A stretch of 38,800 bases of DNA from Tepidimonas aquatica (GCF_007556585.1 NZ_VJNA01000024.1:1-38800), one strand, 5' to 3'; positions 24,987 to 34,325 are shown, counted from the stretch's first letter. The notes: a model not told the origin generated them from the sequence alone. Made by a program: numbers and translations.

Positions 24987-25157
24987 TTATGTTGTTTGGG
25001 TGGGTGCGGGCGCGTACCGACTTTGTAACGCATCCCCATGGGCTTTGTCGACCAAACGCTGTCGCTCGGCAAAGCTGGCCACCAGGTCGCTGGCTTCGTC
25101 CAGCCGCCGCTGCTGTGCCTTGCATGGCGCTGACCTCAGCCCCGGAGGCGCTTTTTG
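24987..25157 (-). other. Possible coding remnant downstream of tetR
   Basis: The 240-bp gap between rnpB and tetR (24915-25157) has no clear gene. In the tetR frame, after its TGA, 56 more sense codons run to a TAA. Their product includes an amphipathic, protein-like stretch, RRLDEASDLVASFAERQRLV. There is no start or ribosome site. It may be the end of an older gene cut by arrival of the efflux cassette. Family not recognised. Confidence 0.2.
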
Positions 25158-25772
25158 TCAGTCTGAAAGACCGCGAACGAAGGCCTCAATCACGGGTTGC
25201 ATTTGGGCTGTGGTTTGCAGCGTGGGCAGGCCCATCAGGCATAGCCTGACCAATCCATTAAGAAAGCATTTGGTAGCCACGGCGGCCTGCTGTGGCGCGA
25301 TGTCCTGCCGGAGGCTGCCCGTTTGCCGAGCCTGGGTATACACCTGTTCCAGCTTGCTGATAAGTTCCTCGCTGTACGTTACCCATTCTTTTAAATCCTC
25401 GGCCCGCTCCCCGGCGAACTCGCACTTAAACTCCATGATCTCGAGTACCCCTCTGAGCCGAGGATTGGTAAGCGTTTCGGCAAGCCCTAGCAGAAAATTG
25501 TACACCCGCACCATCGGGTCCGTGTTCGTTTCAGCCAGTAGTGTGGTGTCCAGCTGCTCAATAAATGGCGAGGTTACCTCGTCGCACAGAGCCTGAAGGA
25601 TTTGTCGTTTGTCTGAAAAGTGCCAATACACAGCACCACGAGTCACGCCCGCTGTGCGGGCGATCAGCTCCAGTGTGGTCGCCGACACACCATGGGTATG
25701 GAAGCAGTGCTGCGCAGCGGCAAGCAGCTGCGCCCGGGTCTGGGCGGCCTCCTCTTTCGTTCGCTTAACCAT
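25158..25772 (-). CDS. TetR/AcrR-family repressor of the efflux operon
   Basis: Repressor of 204 aa in the AcrR/TtgR/MexR-like TetR branch. The N-terminal helix-turn-helix (TLELIARTAGVTRGAVYWHFSDKRQILQAL) is intact, and the C-terminal ligand domain (about 60-204) has the TtgR-like MEFKCEF and LRQDIAPQQAA segments. It is divergent from the adaptor-RND-OMF operon, with an AcrR-type operator between, so drug- or solvent-relieved repression of the pump and of itself is the expected role. The gene is visibly less GC-rich than its neighbours. ATG 25772 is the first start that covers the helix-turn-helix. Confidence 0.92.
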   Translation of the reverse strand: MVKRTKEEAAQTRAQLLAAAQHCFHTHGVSATTLELIARTAGVTRGAVYWHFSDKRQILQALCDEVTSPFIEQLDTTLLAETNTDPMVRVYNFLLGLAETLTNPRLRGVLEIMEFKCEFAGERAEDLKEWVTYSEELISKLEQVYTQARQTGSLRQDIAPQQAAVATKCFLNGLVRLCLMGLPTLQTTAQMQPVIEAFVRGLSD

Positions 25773-25794
25773 AGGGGATAGGGCAGCACGCCTT

Positions 25795-25827
25795 TACATA
25801 CAGACATGAATGTATGCGCAGTATACT
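25795..25827. promoter_or_regulatory. AcrR/TtgR-type operator and efflux-operon promoter
   Basis: CATACA (25797-25802) and TGTATG (25811-25816) are perfect inverted half-sites 8 nt apart, within TACATACA-N4-TGAATGTATG. From memory this matches most positions of the E. coli AcrR operator and resembles the TtgR site. A near-consensus -10 TATACT follows at 25822-25827, so repressor binding would block it. The leader to the adaptor ATG would be about 85 nt. Confidence 0.7.
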
Positions 25828-25917
25828 TGACCGCCTAAAGCAGCTCGTCCAACACATGGGGCCCACCTCCGTGTCGGGCGATCTTTGAGGGCCAATGATT
25901 CATAGGGGCATACGTTC

Positions 25918-27072
25918 ATGATGCTAAGCCGAGCTTGTGTATGGGGTGATCTGGGGAGGTTGTGCTGTGTGGTATTTTCGGCCACCCTGCTGGTGGCCTG
26001 TAAGGGGCCGGAGGGTGCCGTTGAAAGTGCAACGGCTGGAGCTGCACCGGCGCTGCCCGTACAGATCAAGGAGGTGCAAGAGCAAGACTTGCCGCTGACG
26101 CTGGAGGTGGTGGGGCAGGCCGAGGGCTCCAAGCAAGTGGAAGTGCGCGCGCGGGTGACCGGCCTGATCGAGCGCCAGCGTTACCAGGAAGGCCAGCCGG
26201 TGCGTGCCGGCGCGGTGCTGTACCAGATCGAGCGTGCGCCCTTCGAGATCGCGCTGCAACAGGCGCGTGCCCAGTTGGCGCAGCAGCAGGCGCAGCTGGA
26301 GCAGGCGCGGCGCGAGTACGAGCGGCTGCGTCCACTGGCCGAGTCGCGCGCGGTCAGTCAGCGTGAGGCCGACAGCGCCCAATCGACGCTGCAGCTGGCC
26401 CAGGCGGCCGTGGCCCTGGCGCAGGCCCAGGTGCGCGAGGCCGAGCTGAATCTGTCCTACACCACGGTGACCGCGCCGATCGCGGGCATCAGTGGCCGGT
26501 CGTTGAAGTCTGAAGGGGCGTTGGTCAACCCCAGCACCGACAGCTTGCTGACCACCATCACGCAGGTCGATCCGATCTGGGTGCGCTTTGCCCTGTCGGA
26601 AGCCGAGGTGGCCCGTTTGCGCCAAAGCGGCGGCACGCAGGTGCGGCTGACCGATGCCCAGGGTGCGCCGCTGTTGGGGCCGGGCAAGCTCAACTTCGCG
26701 GGCTCCACGGTGGATGTGAGCTTGGGCACGGTGCCCTTGCGCGCCGAGTTTGCCAATCCGCAGCAGCGGGTGTTGCCGGGGCAGTTCGTCAAGGCGCACG
26801 TGGAGTTGGGCCGGGTGCGCGGCTTTTTGGTGCCGCAATCGGCCGTGATGCAAAACGAGCAAGGCCGCATGGTGTGGGTCGTGCGCGAGGGGCAGGCGCA
26901 GCTCGCGCCCATCCAAACCGGCGGCTGGCACGGCAGCGATTGGGTGGTGACCGGTGGCTTGAAGGCCGGTGACCAAGTCATTCTGAACAACCTGATGAAG
27001 CTGCGCCCGGGCGCGCCGGTGACGGTGCAGGCCGCGGCGACGGCCCCGGCGGCTTCGGCGGCCAGCCAGTGA
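25918..27072 (+). CDS. RND efflux periplasmic adaptor lipoprotein (AcrA/MexA/TtgA type)
   Basis: Membrane-fusion protein of 384 aa linking the RND pump to the outer-membrane channel. A lipoprotein signal ends in LVAC with lipidated C28. The usual order follows: beta-barrel/lipoyl strand (TLEVVGQAEGSKQVEVRARVTG), alpha-helical hairpin with coiled-coil heptads (about 100-170), second lipoyl half (YTTVTAPIAGISGRSL), beta-barrel and membrane-proximal domain. ATG 25918 (or 25921) precedes the signal; AGGGG lies about 12 nt upstream. Ten nt separate it from the pump gene. Confidence 0.93.
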   Translation: MMLSRACVWGDLGRLCCVVFSATLLVACKGPEGAVESATAGAAPALPVQIKEVQEQDLPLTLEVVGQAEGSKQVEVRARVTGLIERQRYQEGQPVRAGAVLYQIERAPFEIALQQARAQLAQQQAQLEQARREYERLRPLAESRAVSQREADSAQSTLQLAQAAVALAQAQVREAELNLSYTTVTAPIAGISGRSLKSEGALVNPSTDSLLTTITQVDPIWVRFALSEAEVARLRQSGGTQVRLTDAQGAPLLGPGKLNFAGSTVDVSLGTVPLRAEFANPQQRVLPGQFVKAHVELGRVRGFLVPQSAVMQNEQGRMVWVVREGQAQLAPIQTGGWHGSDWVVTGGLKAGDQVILNNLMKLRPGAPVTVQAAATAPAASAASQ

Positions 27073-27081
27073 GGGGGGAGT

Positions 27082-30000
27082 ATGAACTCACGCTTTTTCA
27101 TCGAGCGGCCGATCTTTGCGGCCGTGTTGTCCATCGTCATCGTGCTGGCCGGCCTGGTGTCGATGCGGGTCCTGCCGATCGCGCAGTACCCCGAGATCGT
27201 CCCGCCGACGGTGACCATCTCCGCCTCGTACCCGGGGGCTTCGGCCGAAACGCTGGCCACCACGGTGGCTGCGCCGATCGAGGAGCAACTCTCGGGCATC
27301 GAAGGCTTGCAGTACTTCAGCTCCAGCGCCTCGTCCAACGGGACGGTGGAGATCACCGCGACCTTCGAGGTGGGCACCGACATCGACAAGGCCACCTTCA
27401 ACGTCAACAACCGCGTGCAGCTGGCCACGCCACGTCTGCCTGACGAGGTGCGCCGCAATGGCGTGGTGGTGGCCAAGCGCTCCAACAACTTCCTGTTGGT
27501 CATCGCGCTGAATTCCCCCAAAGGCACGCACGACGAGTTGTTCCTGTCCAACTACGCCACGCTCAACATCCTGGATGAGCTCAAGCGCATCCCCGGCGCG
27601 GCCGATGTGCAGGTCTTCGGTGCGCGTGACTACTCGATGCGCATTTGGCTCAACCCCGACCGCATGGCGCAGCTGGGGGTGACGCCGGCCGATGTGGCCG
27701 CAGCCATCAGCGCGCAAAACGCGCAATACGCGGCCGGCAAGATCGGCGCGCAGCCGGCGCCGGCGGGTCAAGAGCTCGTCTACACCGTCACCGCGCGGGG
27801 CCGGCTGCTGCGGCCGGAGGAGTTCGGCGACATCGTTTTGCGCGCCAGTGGTCCCAGTGGCGTGCTGCGCCTGCGCGACGTGGCTCGCGTGGAGATGGGC
27901 GCGCAAAGCTACGACCAATCCAGCTACGTCGATGGCAAGCCCTCGATCGCCATCGGGGTGTTCTTGCAATCCGGCGCCAATGCGCTGGATGTGGGCGACG
28001 CCGTCAAGGCCAAGATGGTGCAGCTCAAGCGCGAGCGTTTCCCCGAGGATGTGGACTACGTCATTCCGTACGACACGACGCTGTTCGTGTCGGCCTCCAT
28101 CGGCGAGGTGGCCAAGACGGTGATCGAGGCCGCGCTGATCGTGTTGGTGGTGGTGTTCGTGTTTTTGCAAACCTGGCGCGCCACCTTGATCCCGATGCTG
28201 GCCGTGCCGGTGTCGCTCATCGGCACCTTCGCGGGGCTGTGGCTGCTGGGCTTTTCGATCAACACGCTGACGTTGTTTGCCATGGTGCTGGCCATCGGCA
28301 TCGTGGTGGACGACGCCATCATCGTGATCGAAAACGTCGAGCGCCTGATGCGCGAAGAGAAGATGAGCCCCTTTGCGGCCGCCATCGAGGCCATGCGTGA
28401 AGTCTCTGGCGCGGTGGTGGGCATCGTGCTGGTGCTGTGCGCGGTCTTCATCCCGGTGGCCTTCATGGGCGGCATCGCCGGGCAGTTGTACCGGCAGTTC
28501 GCGGTCACGGTGGCCATCTCGGTGGTGTTGTCCGGTGTGGTGGCGCTCACCCTTACGCCGGCCTTGTGTGCGTTGCTGCTCAAGCCGCACGAGCATGGCG
28601 GCCCCACCCGCCTGGAGCGCTGGTTTGGGCCGTTCAACCGCGGCTTTCAGTGGCTGACGCAGCGTTACCTCGGCGGTGTGCAGCTCGTGCTGAAGTGGCG
28701 CGCGGCCGCCCTGGTGGCCTTTGCACTGATGCTGGGGGGCGCAGGCTGGTTGCTGGCCACCGTGCCAGGCAGTTTCGTGCCCGATGAGGACCAAGGCTCC
28801 ATCATCGCCTCGGCGGTCTTGCCCGATGGAGCGACGCTGGCGCGCACCGAGCGCACCACCGAGCAGCTGCGCCAGATGAATGCTGACAACCCGGCCATTC
28901 AAAATTTCTTCGCCATCAACGGCTTCGATTTCCTCGGTGGCGGCGCCAAGGCCAATGCGGCCACCATCTTCATTTCGATGAATCCGTGGGAGCAGCGCCA
29001 GCAAAGCTCGCAGCAGCTGGCGCAGGCCGTCTCGGGCATGGGCTTGGCGCTGCCCGATGGCATTGCCTTTGCGTTCAACCCGCCGGCCATTTTGGGCTTG
29101 GGCCAAGCCGGCGGCTTCGAAGTGTTCGTCCAAGGCCGCACCGAGCCGGATCCGATGAAGCTGGCGCAAGTCACGCAAGACTTCATCGCCGCGCTGTCCC
29201 AGCATCCGGCCCTGACCGGGCTGCAGACCTTCTACCGCCCCACCGTGCCGCAGCTGCGTGTCGAGGTCGATCGTGAAAAGGCCCTGGCGCTGGGGGTGCC
29301 GGTCAGCGAGGTGTTCGCGGCGCTGCAGGCGCAGATGGGGTCGTACTACGTCAATGACTTCAACCGCCAAGGCCGTACCTACCGTGTCACGATGCAAGCC
29401 GATGCGCCTTTCCGCGCCAAGCCCGAGGACCTGGGCCGGCTGTATGTGCGCTCGCAAACGAGCGGTCAGATGATCCCGCTGAAGGTGCTGATCCGCGTCA
29501 GTGACATCGTCGGGCCCGAGCAGGTCGAGCGCTACAACGGCTACATCGCCGCCAAGATCTTCGGCAGCGCCGCGCCGGGCCACAGCTCCGGTGAGGCCAT
29601 CGCCGCGGTGGAGCAAGTGGCGCGCGAGCATCTGCCAGCGGGCTACTCGATCGAGTGGACCGGGCAGGCCTTCCAAGAAAAGCGCACCGGCAGCGCCTCG
29701 GTGTTTGCCTTTGGCTTTGCGCTGATCATGGTGTACTTGATTCTGGCGGCGCTGTACGAGCGCTGGGGTGTGCCGATGGCGGTGATGCTGGCTGTGCCCT
29801 TTGCCGTCACCGGCGCGTTGTTGTTGGTGTTCCTGCGGGGCTTGGAAAACGACATCTACTTCCAGATCGGCCTGGTGGTGCTGATCGGCCTGGCGGCCAA
29901 GAATGCCATCTTGATCGCCGAGTTCGCCATGCAGGGCATGGAGCGCGGCTTGTCGGCGGTGGCCGCCGCGCTCGAGGCGGCGCGGCTGCGTTTCCGCCCG

Positions 30001-30228
30001 ATCGTGATGACCTCGCTGGCGTTCGGTCTGGGTGTGGTGCCGCTGATGATCGCCACCGGCGCCGGTGCGGCGGCGCGCCAGTCGATGGGCACGGGCGTGT
30101 TCGGTGGCATGCTGGTGGCCACCTTCATCGCCCCCATGTTCATCCCCTTGTTTTTCACCTTGTTGGCCCGCAAGCCGCGGCCACAGCACAACCACGCGCC
30201 TGGCTCGACCGAGGAGGTGCCCGTATGA
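27082..30228 (+). CDS. RND multidrug efflux pump (AcrB/MexB/TtgB type)
   Basis: Proton-driven trimeric inner-membrane pump of the hydrophobe/amphiphile exporter (HAE-1) family, 1048 aa, the standard length. It begins MNSRFFIERPIFAAVLSI. The proton relay is intact: D410 and D411 in GIVVDDAIIVIENVERLM (helix 4) and K940 in LIGLAAKNAILIAEF (helix 10). The GSFVPDEDQG and FNPPAILGLG porter-domain blocks are present. Substrates cannot be read from sequence; this group expels dyes, detergents, solvents and several antibiotic classes. GGGGGAG lies just before ATG 27082. Its stop overlaps the start of the outer-membrane factor. Confidence 0.96.
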   Translation: MNSRFFIERPIFAAVLSIVIVLAGLVSMRVLPIAQYPEIVPPTVTISASYPGASAETLATTVAAPIEEQLSGIEGLQYFSSSASSNGTVEITATFEVGTDIDKATFNVNNRVQLATPRLPDEVRRNGVVVAKRSNNFLLVIALNSPKGTHDELFLSNYATLNILDELKRIPGAADVQVFGARDYSMRIWLNPDRMAQLGVTPADVAAAISAQNAQYAAGKIGAQPAPAGQELVYTVTARGRLLRPEEFGDIVLRASGPSGVLRLRDVARVEMGAQSYDQSSYVDGKPSIAIGVFLQSGANALDVGDAVKAKMVQLKRERFPEDVDYVIPYDTTLFVSASIGEVAKTVIEAALIVLVVVFVFLQTWRATLIPMLAVPVSLIGTFAGLWLLGFSINTLTLFAMVLAIGIVVDDAIIVIENVERLMREEKMSPFAAAIEAMREVSGAVVGIVLVLCAVFIPVAFMGGIAGQLYRQFAVTVAISVVLSGVVALTLTPALCALLLKPHEHGGPTRLERWFGPFNRGFQWLTQRYLGGVQLVLKWRAAALVAFALMLGGAGWLLATVPGSFVPDEDQGSIIASAVLPDGATLARTERTTEQLRQMNADNPAIQNFFAINGFDFLGGGAKANAATIFISMNPWEQRQQSSQQLAQAVSGMGLALPDGIAFAFNPPAILGLGQAGGFEVFVQGRTEPDPMKLAQVTQDFIAALSQHPALTGLQTFYRPTVPQLRVEVDREKALALGVPVSEVFAALQAQMGSYYVNDFNRQGRTYRVTMQADAPFRAKPEDLGRLYVRSQTSGQMIPLKVLIRVSDIVGPEQVERYNGYIAAKIFGSAAPGHSSGEAIAAVEQVAREHLPAGYSIEWTGQAFQEKRTGSASVFAFGFALIMVYLILAALYERWGVPMAVMLAVPFAVTGALLLVFLRGLENDIYFQIGLVVLIGLAAKNAILIAEFAMQGMERGLSAVAAALEAARLRFRPIVMTSLAFGLGVVPLMIATGAGAAARQSMGTGVFGGMLVATFIAPMFIPLFFTLLARKPRPQHNHAPGSTEEVPV

Positions 30229-31685
30229 ACATCCGCTGCAACCCGTCTTGGCCTGCGCGCAGCCTGCCGCTGCTGGCAGCGGCCTTGCTCAGCGCTTGTG
30301 CGGCCGTGGGGCCGGACTATGAACGCCCGGCGGTGAATCTGCCGGCGCAGTATGCGGTACCTGTGCCGGCCAGCGATGCGCCGCAGGTAACGGCCACGTG
30401 GTGGACCTTGTTTGGGGACGCCACGCTCAACGAGCTGATGGAGGCGGCGCGGCGCCACAACACCGATGTGCAGGCGGCGGTGGCGCGTGTGGAGCAGGCC
30501 GAAGCCGTGCTGCGCGAGGCCGACGCGTTGCGCTGGCCTTCGCTGGGCTTGAGTGGCAGCGCCGCGCGGCAGCGCACCAGCGAACTGTCGGCCACCGGCA
30601 ATGGGGCCACCTTCAGCACCTTCCAGCTGGCCGCCACCACGGACTTCGAGATCGACTTTTGGGGCCGCTTGCGCCGCGCCTCGGAGGCGGCCCGCGCCCA
30701 AGCGCTGGCCACCGACTACGCCCGTGAGGTGGTGTGGCAAACGGTCAGCGGCTTGCTGGCGCAGAGCTATTTCAGCTTGCGCATGCTCGATGAGCAAATC
30801 GCTCTGAGCCAGCAGACCCTGGCCTCGCGCGAGGAGAGCCTGCGCTTGTTGCGTGTGCGCTTGCAAGCCGGCGCGGCGGCCAGCCTGGATGTCGAGCAGG
30901 CCGAGGCCGAGCGGGCGCAAGCGGCCGTGCAATTGCGCGAGCTGCAACGCCAGCGGGAACTGGCGCGCTCGCAGCTGGCGCTGTTGAGTGGCCAGCCACA
31001 GCTGCAGTTGGCCGCGGGGGCGGTGCGCGATTTGCCGGTGCCCCCGGTGCCGCCGGCGGGGCTGCCCTCGACGCTGCTGGAGCGCCGACCCGATGTGCGG
31101 CAGGCCGAGGCGCTGCTGGCGGCGGCCAATGCGCAAATCGGTGTGGCGCGCGCGGCCATGTACCCCAGCATTTCGCTGACCGGGTTGTTGGGCGGACAAA
31201 GTGCCGAATTGTCCGACTTGCTCAAAAGCGGTGCGCGCATCGGCACCCTGGGGCTGAGCGTGGATCTGCCGATGTTCGACGCTGGGCGGCGTCGTGCCCA
31301 AACCGAGCAAGCCCAAGCCCGCCAGCGCGAAGCCCTGGCGGCCTACCAGGGGGCGGTGCAAGCGGCGTTTCGCGACGTGGGCGATGCCCTGACCAACCTC
31401 GAAGCGGCCCGTGCCGCGCAGGCCGATGTGCAGCGCGCCGCCCAAGCCAGTGAGCAGGCCCTGCGCATCGCCCAGCAGCGTTACGAGGCCGGCTACTCGC
31501 CCTACCTGGAGCTGCTGGAGGCCCAGCGCAGCGCCAATGCGGCGCAGTTGCAGGTGCTGGACAACCGCCGCGCCCAATTGGCCGCCACGGTGGAGTTGTT
31601 CAAGGCGCTGGGCGGGGGGTGGCAGGACGCTCAGCGGTCTGCCCAGGCGGCGTCAGGGACGGGCCCACAGACGCCTGGTCCATGA
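30225..31685 (+). CDS. Outer-membrane efflux factor lipoprotein (OprM/TtgC type)
   Basis: NodT-family channel of 486 aa that completes the tripartite pump. A lipoprotein signal ends LLSAC with C25, followed by AAVGPDYERP, the hallmark opening of the OprM group. Two TolC-like halves show the coiled-coil repeats (for example LRLLRVRLQAGAAASLDVEQAEAERAQ) and the middle LLERRPDVRQAEALLAAANAQIGVARAAMYPSISLTG. It overlaps the pump gene by 4 nt (ATGA). The native similarity ends at about ELFKALGGGW; the last 22 or so residues run into the convergent MBL gene. Confidence 0.94.
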   Translation: MNIRCNPSWPARSLPLLAAALLSACAAVGPDYERPAVNLPAQYAVPVPASDAPQVTATWWTLFGDATLNELMEAARRHNTDVQAAVARVEQAEAVLREADALRWPSLGLSGSAARQRTSELSATGNGATFSTFQLAATTDFEIDFWGRLRRASEAARAQALATDYAREVVWQTVSGLLAQSYFSLRMLDEQIALSQQTLASREESLRLLRVRLQAGAAASLDVEQAEAERAQAAVQLRELQRQRELARSQLALLSGQPQLQLAAGAVRDLPVPPVPPAGLPSTLLERRPDVRQAEALLAAANAQIGVARAAMYPSISLTGLLGGQSAELSDLLKSGARIGTLGLSVDLPMFDAGRRRAQTEQAQARQREALAAYQGAVQAAFRDVGDALTNLEAARAAQADVQRAAQASEQALRIAQQRYEAGYSPYLELLEAQRSANAAQLQVLDNRRAQLAATVELFKALGGGWQDAQRSAQAASGTGPQTPGP

Positions 31686-32607
31686 CGCGTGCAAACAAAG
31701 AGGGGTCCAGCCGACGCAGGTGCGCCAGCAACGACCGCCGGGCCACCGGCCACAACTCGGGCGACACGTCGTCGTAGGCGTGCGCCACCCACGTGTCCAG
31801 GTCGGCGTCGGGGTGCGCGGCCAGCACCCGCGCAATTTTGGCCTCGCGCCGCAGGCGGTGCTGCACCAACTGCGCGATGGCCGTGGCCGACTCGCCCAGC
31901 ACGCGACCGTGCGCAGGCAAAATGGCGCGCACACCAGCGGCGTCGCACAGCACCCACAGCCGCTGCAGCGAGGCCAGGTAGGCGTCCATGTCGCCATCGG
32001 GCGGGTCAATGACGGTGGTGCTACCGTTGAGGATGTGGTCGCCACTGAACAGCAGGCCGTCTTCTTCGAGCAGCAGGCACACGTGGTTGGCCGCGTGGCC
32101 CGGCGTGTGCAGCGCCAGCAGCGTGTGGCGCGGCTGGCCGTCCGGGTCGTGCAGCTGCAGGCGTTCACCGTCGGCCAGCGCGCGCTCGGGCACAAAGTGG
32201 CTGTGGGCGCGCGCCGTCACGGCACTGGGCAAGCCCAGCACCGGCGGCTTGGGCCGTCCCGCCGCCATCACCAGCGCCTGCAGCGGGTACGCGCCCGGCG
32301 CGTGGTCGGGGTGCGAGTGCGTGCAGACGATGGCGCGCACGTCCGCACCTGCCGCGGCCAGCAGGCGCTGTAGGTGCGCTGGGTCGTGCGGGCCGGGGTC
32401 GATGACGACGTACCCCGTGGCCACACTGCCGACCAGGTAGCTGTTGGTGCCGGGGCCGGTCATGCGGCCAGGGTTGGGGGCGGTCAACCGCTGCACGTGC
32501 GCCAGCAGCGCCACCGCAGCGTCGTGCTGCCACGGGGCCGCGTCGGGCACCAGTGCGGCCGGCTTCAGAGGAGCGCGCGCCACGGTGGGGGCGGGTGTTG
32601 CAACCAT
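31600..32607 (-). CDS. MBL-fold hydrolase (LACTB2-like)
   Basis: Metallo-beta-lactamase-fold protein of 335 aa. The metal site is THSHPDHAPGA, H in LHTPGHAANHVC, D in LLFSGDHILNGSTTVIDPPDGDMDAYLASL, and H in LPAHGRVLG. The MTGPGTNSYLVG motif and the C-terminal winged-helix-like segment (HRLRREAKIARVLAAH) match the LACTB2 branch, some members of which act on RNA; true substrate unknown. ATG 32607 has no clear ribosome site; the frame stays open upstream. The last 86 bases overlap the end of the outer-membrane factor gene, so its C-terminus after about DPSLFARVMDQ may not be original. Confidence 0.87.
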   Translation of the reverse strand: MVATPAPTVARAPLKPAALVPDAAPWQHDAAVALLAHVQRLTAPNPGRMTGPGTNSYLVGSVATGYVVIDPGPHDPAHLQRLLAAAGADVRAIVCTHSHPDHAPGAYPLQALVMAAGRPKPPVLGLPSAVTARAHSHFVPERALADGERLQLHDPDGQPRHTLLALHTPGHAANHVCLLLEEDGLLFSGDHILNGSTTVIDPPDGDMDAYLASLQRLWVLCDAAGVRAILPAHGRVLGESATAIAQLVQHRLRREAKIARVLAAHPDADLDTWVAHAYDDVSPELWPVARRSLLAHLRRLDPSLFARVMDQASVGPSLTPPGQTAERPATPRPAP

Positions 32608-32682
32608 GTGACCAGATGTGAGCGACGTTGCCCCTCGTAACCGCTGGCCGGCGCCGTGCTGGTCAGCGTCAAGGGCCTGGGG

Positions 32683-32688
32683 CACAAT
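32683..32688 (+). promoter_or_regulatory. CACAAT -10 box of the OmpA-like/dapF unit
   Basis: Lies about 53 nt before the lipoprotein ATG, in the 133-bp divergent gap with the MBL gene. AAGGAG at 32729-32734 is the ribosome site. Confidence 0.45.
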
Positions 32689-32740
32689 GGTAAACGTGCG
32701 GCGCCCAGCGTGCACACCCCCGTACGACAAGGAGTTCATC

Positions 32741-33421
32741 ATGCAACATCTCACCGAGAAACGGCCCATGGTCAGCGGCGGCTTGGCCACCGCGGTGGTG
32801 CTGGCCGTGCTGGCCAGTGGCTGCGCCAACATGAGCGAAGAGCAAAAATCCGGCACCGCCAAAGGAGCGATGATCGGGGCGGCAGCCGGGGCGGTGCTGG
32901 GGGCCGTGACCGACGGCAGCAAAGGCGCGGTGCGCGGCGCGGCCATCGGGGCGGGCGCGGGGGCGCTGGGCGGCTACGTGTGGTCCAGCCGCATGGAGCA
33001 GCAAAAGCGCGAGATGGAAGCCGCCACCGCCGGCACCGGTGTGGCCGTGACGCAAACCGCGGACAACCGCCTCAAGCTCGAAATCCCGAGCGACATTTCG
33101 TTCGACGTCGGGCGCACCGACATCAAGCCCACCTTCCGCAGCGTGCTCGACACCTTTGCCGACGGGCTCAGGCGCAACCCCGCGGCGCGCGTCACCATCA
33201 TCGGCCACACCGACAGCACCGGCAGCGACGCCGTCAACAACCCGCTGTCGATCAACCGCGCCGCGGCCGTGCGCGACTACCTGGTCAGCCGCGGCGTGGA
33301 CATTGGGCGCATCGCCATCGATGGGCGCGGCTCGCGTGAACCCATCGCCAGCAACGCCACGCCCGAAGGGCGCGCGCGCAACCGGCGGGTGGAAATCTTC
33401 GTGGCGGAGCAGACCGGCTGA
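32741..33421 (+). CDS. OmpA-like lipoprotein with glycine-zipper segment
   Basis: Outer-membrane lipoprotein of 226 aa. The signal ends LASGC, lipidated C28. A glycine-zipper segment (about 42-84, repeated GAAxGAxxG-type motifs with [17 protein letters not shown]) is followed by an OmpA C-terminal peptidoglycan-binding domain (about 110-224: [44 protein letters not shown]). The Asp and Arg residues that bind diaminopimelate are in HTDSTG and in RNRRVEI. AAGGAG 6 nt upstream fixes the start. Its stop overlaps the dapF ATG by one base. Confidence 0.92.
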   Translation: MQHLTEKRPMVSGGLATAVVLAVLASGCANMSEEQKSGTAKGAMIGAAAGAVLGAVTDGSKGAVRGAAIGAGAGALGGYVWSSRMEQQKREMEAATAGTGVAVTQTADNRLKLEIPSDISFDVGRTDIKPTFRSVLDTFADGLRRNPAARVTIIGHTDSTGSDAVNNPLSINRAAAVRDYLVSRGVDIGRIAIDGRGSREPIASNATPEGRARNRRVEIFVAEQTG

Positions 33422-34302
33422 TGCGCGTGCCCTTCACCAAGATGCAGGGTGCGGGCAACGACTTCATCGTGCTCGACGAAACGCGCCAGCGCTACCACCT
33501 GAACCCCGCGCAGTACCGCTGGCTGGCCGACCGGCACTTTGGTGTCGGGGCCGACCAGATCCTGACCGTGAGGCCCGCGCCCAGCCCGGCGGTGGACTTC
33601 GAATACGTCATCCACAACGCCGACGGCGGCGAAGTCGAAAACTGCGGCAACGGGGCGCGCTGCTTTGTGCGCTACGTGCACGACGCCGGGCTGACCCCCA
33701 AGCGCTGCGTGCGTGTGGCCACGCGCTCAGGCGTGTTGACGCTGCAGTTGCAGGACGACGGGCGCGTCACGGTGGACATGGGCGCGCCCGTCTTCGAGGC
33801 CGAGCGCGTACCCTTTGAGCCCACCGGGCTGACGCCGCAGCCCGAGGGCGATTGGCTGCGCTGGCCGCTGGACGTGCCGGGCGTGGCGGCGCCCGTGTCG
33901 GTGGCGGTGCTGTCGATGGGCAACCCGCATGCTGTGCTGCGCGTGGACGACGTCGACGCCGCCCCCGTCGCCGACTGGGGGCCACGCATCGAGGGCCACG
34001 CCCGCTTCCCGCGGCGCGTCAACGTGGGCTTCATGCAGGTGTTGGATCGTGGCCACGCGCGGCTGCGCGTGTACGAGCGCGGCGCGGGCGAGACCCTGGC
34101 CTGCGGCACCGGCGCGTGCGCCGCGGTGGTGGCCGGCATCCGCCTGGGCTGGTTGGACGAGCGGGTGGACGTCGCGTTGCGCGGCGGTGTGCTGACCATC
34201 GAGTGGCCCGGCCTGCGCGAAGGGCTGGCCGCCCACGTGCGCATGACCGGTCCGGCCGAGCCTGTCTTCACCGGCGTGGTCGACGTGCCCGACCTGCACT
34301 GA
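33421..34302 (+). CDS. dapF: Diaminopimelate epimerase
   Basis: PLP-independent epimerase that turns LL- into meso-diaminopimelate for lysine and peptidoglycan. The 293-aa protein has both catalytic cysteines: C75 in ENCGNGARC and C228 in LACGTGAC. Family blocks [32 protein letters not shown] and ERGAGET are intact. It starts at ATG 33421, sharing the A of the TGA of the OmpA-like gene, so translation is probably coupled. It leads the conserved cluster dapF-DUF484-xerC. Confidence 0.97.
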   Translation: MRVPFTKMQGAGNDFIVLDETRQRYHLNPAQYRWLADRHFGVGADQILTVRPAPSPAVDFEYVIHNADGGEVENCGNGARCFVRYVHDAGLTPKRCVRVATRSGVLTLQLQDDGRVTVDMGAPVFEAERVPFEPTGLTPQPEGDWLRWPLDVPGVAAPVSVAVLSMGNPHAVLRVDDVDAAPVADWGPRIEGHARFPRRVNVGFMQVLDRGHARLRVYERGAGETLACGTGACAAVVAGIRLGWLDERVDVALRGGVLTIEWPGLREGLAAHVRMTGPAEPVFTGVVDVPDLH

Positions 34303-34319
34303 AGGGGCGGCACCTGTTG

Positions 34320-34325
34320 CACAAT
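34320..34325 (+). promoter_or_regulatory. CACAAT -10 box, 8 nt before the DUF484 start
   Basis: Lies in the 31-nt gap after dapF, with the ATG at 34334. Suggests an internal promoter and a leaderless or nearly leaderless mRNA for DUF484-xerC. Confidence 0.45.

Noticed and set aside
27088-30195. A 1035-codon open frame antisense to the RND pump gene
   Set aside because: It mirrors the pump gene codon for codon in a GC-rich sequence. It has no ribosome site and its product is low-complexity His/Arg/Gln-rich sequence without a fold.
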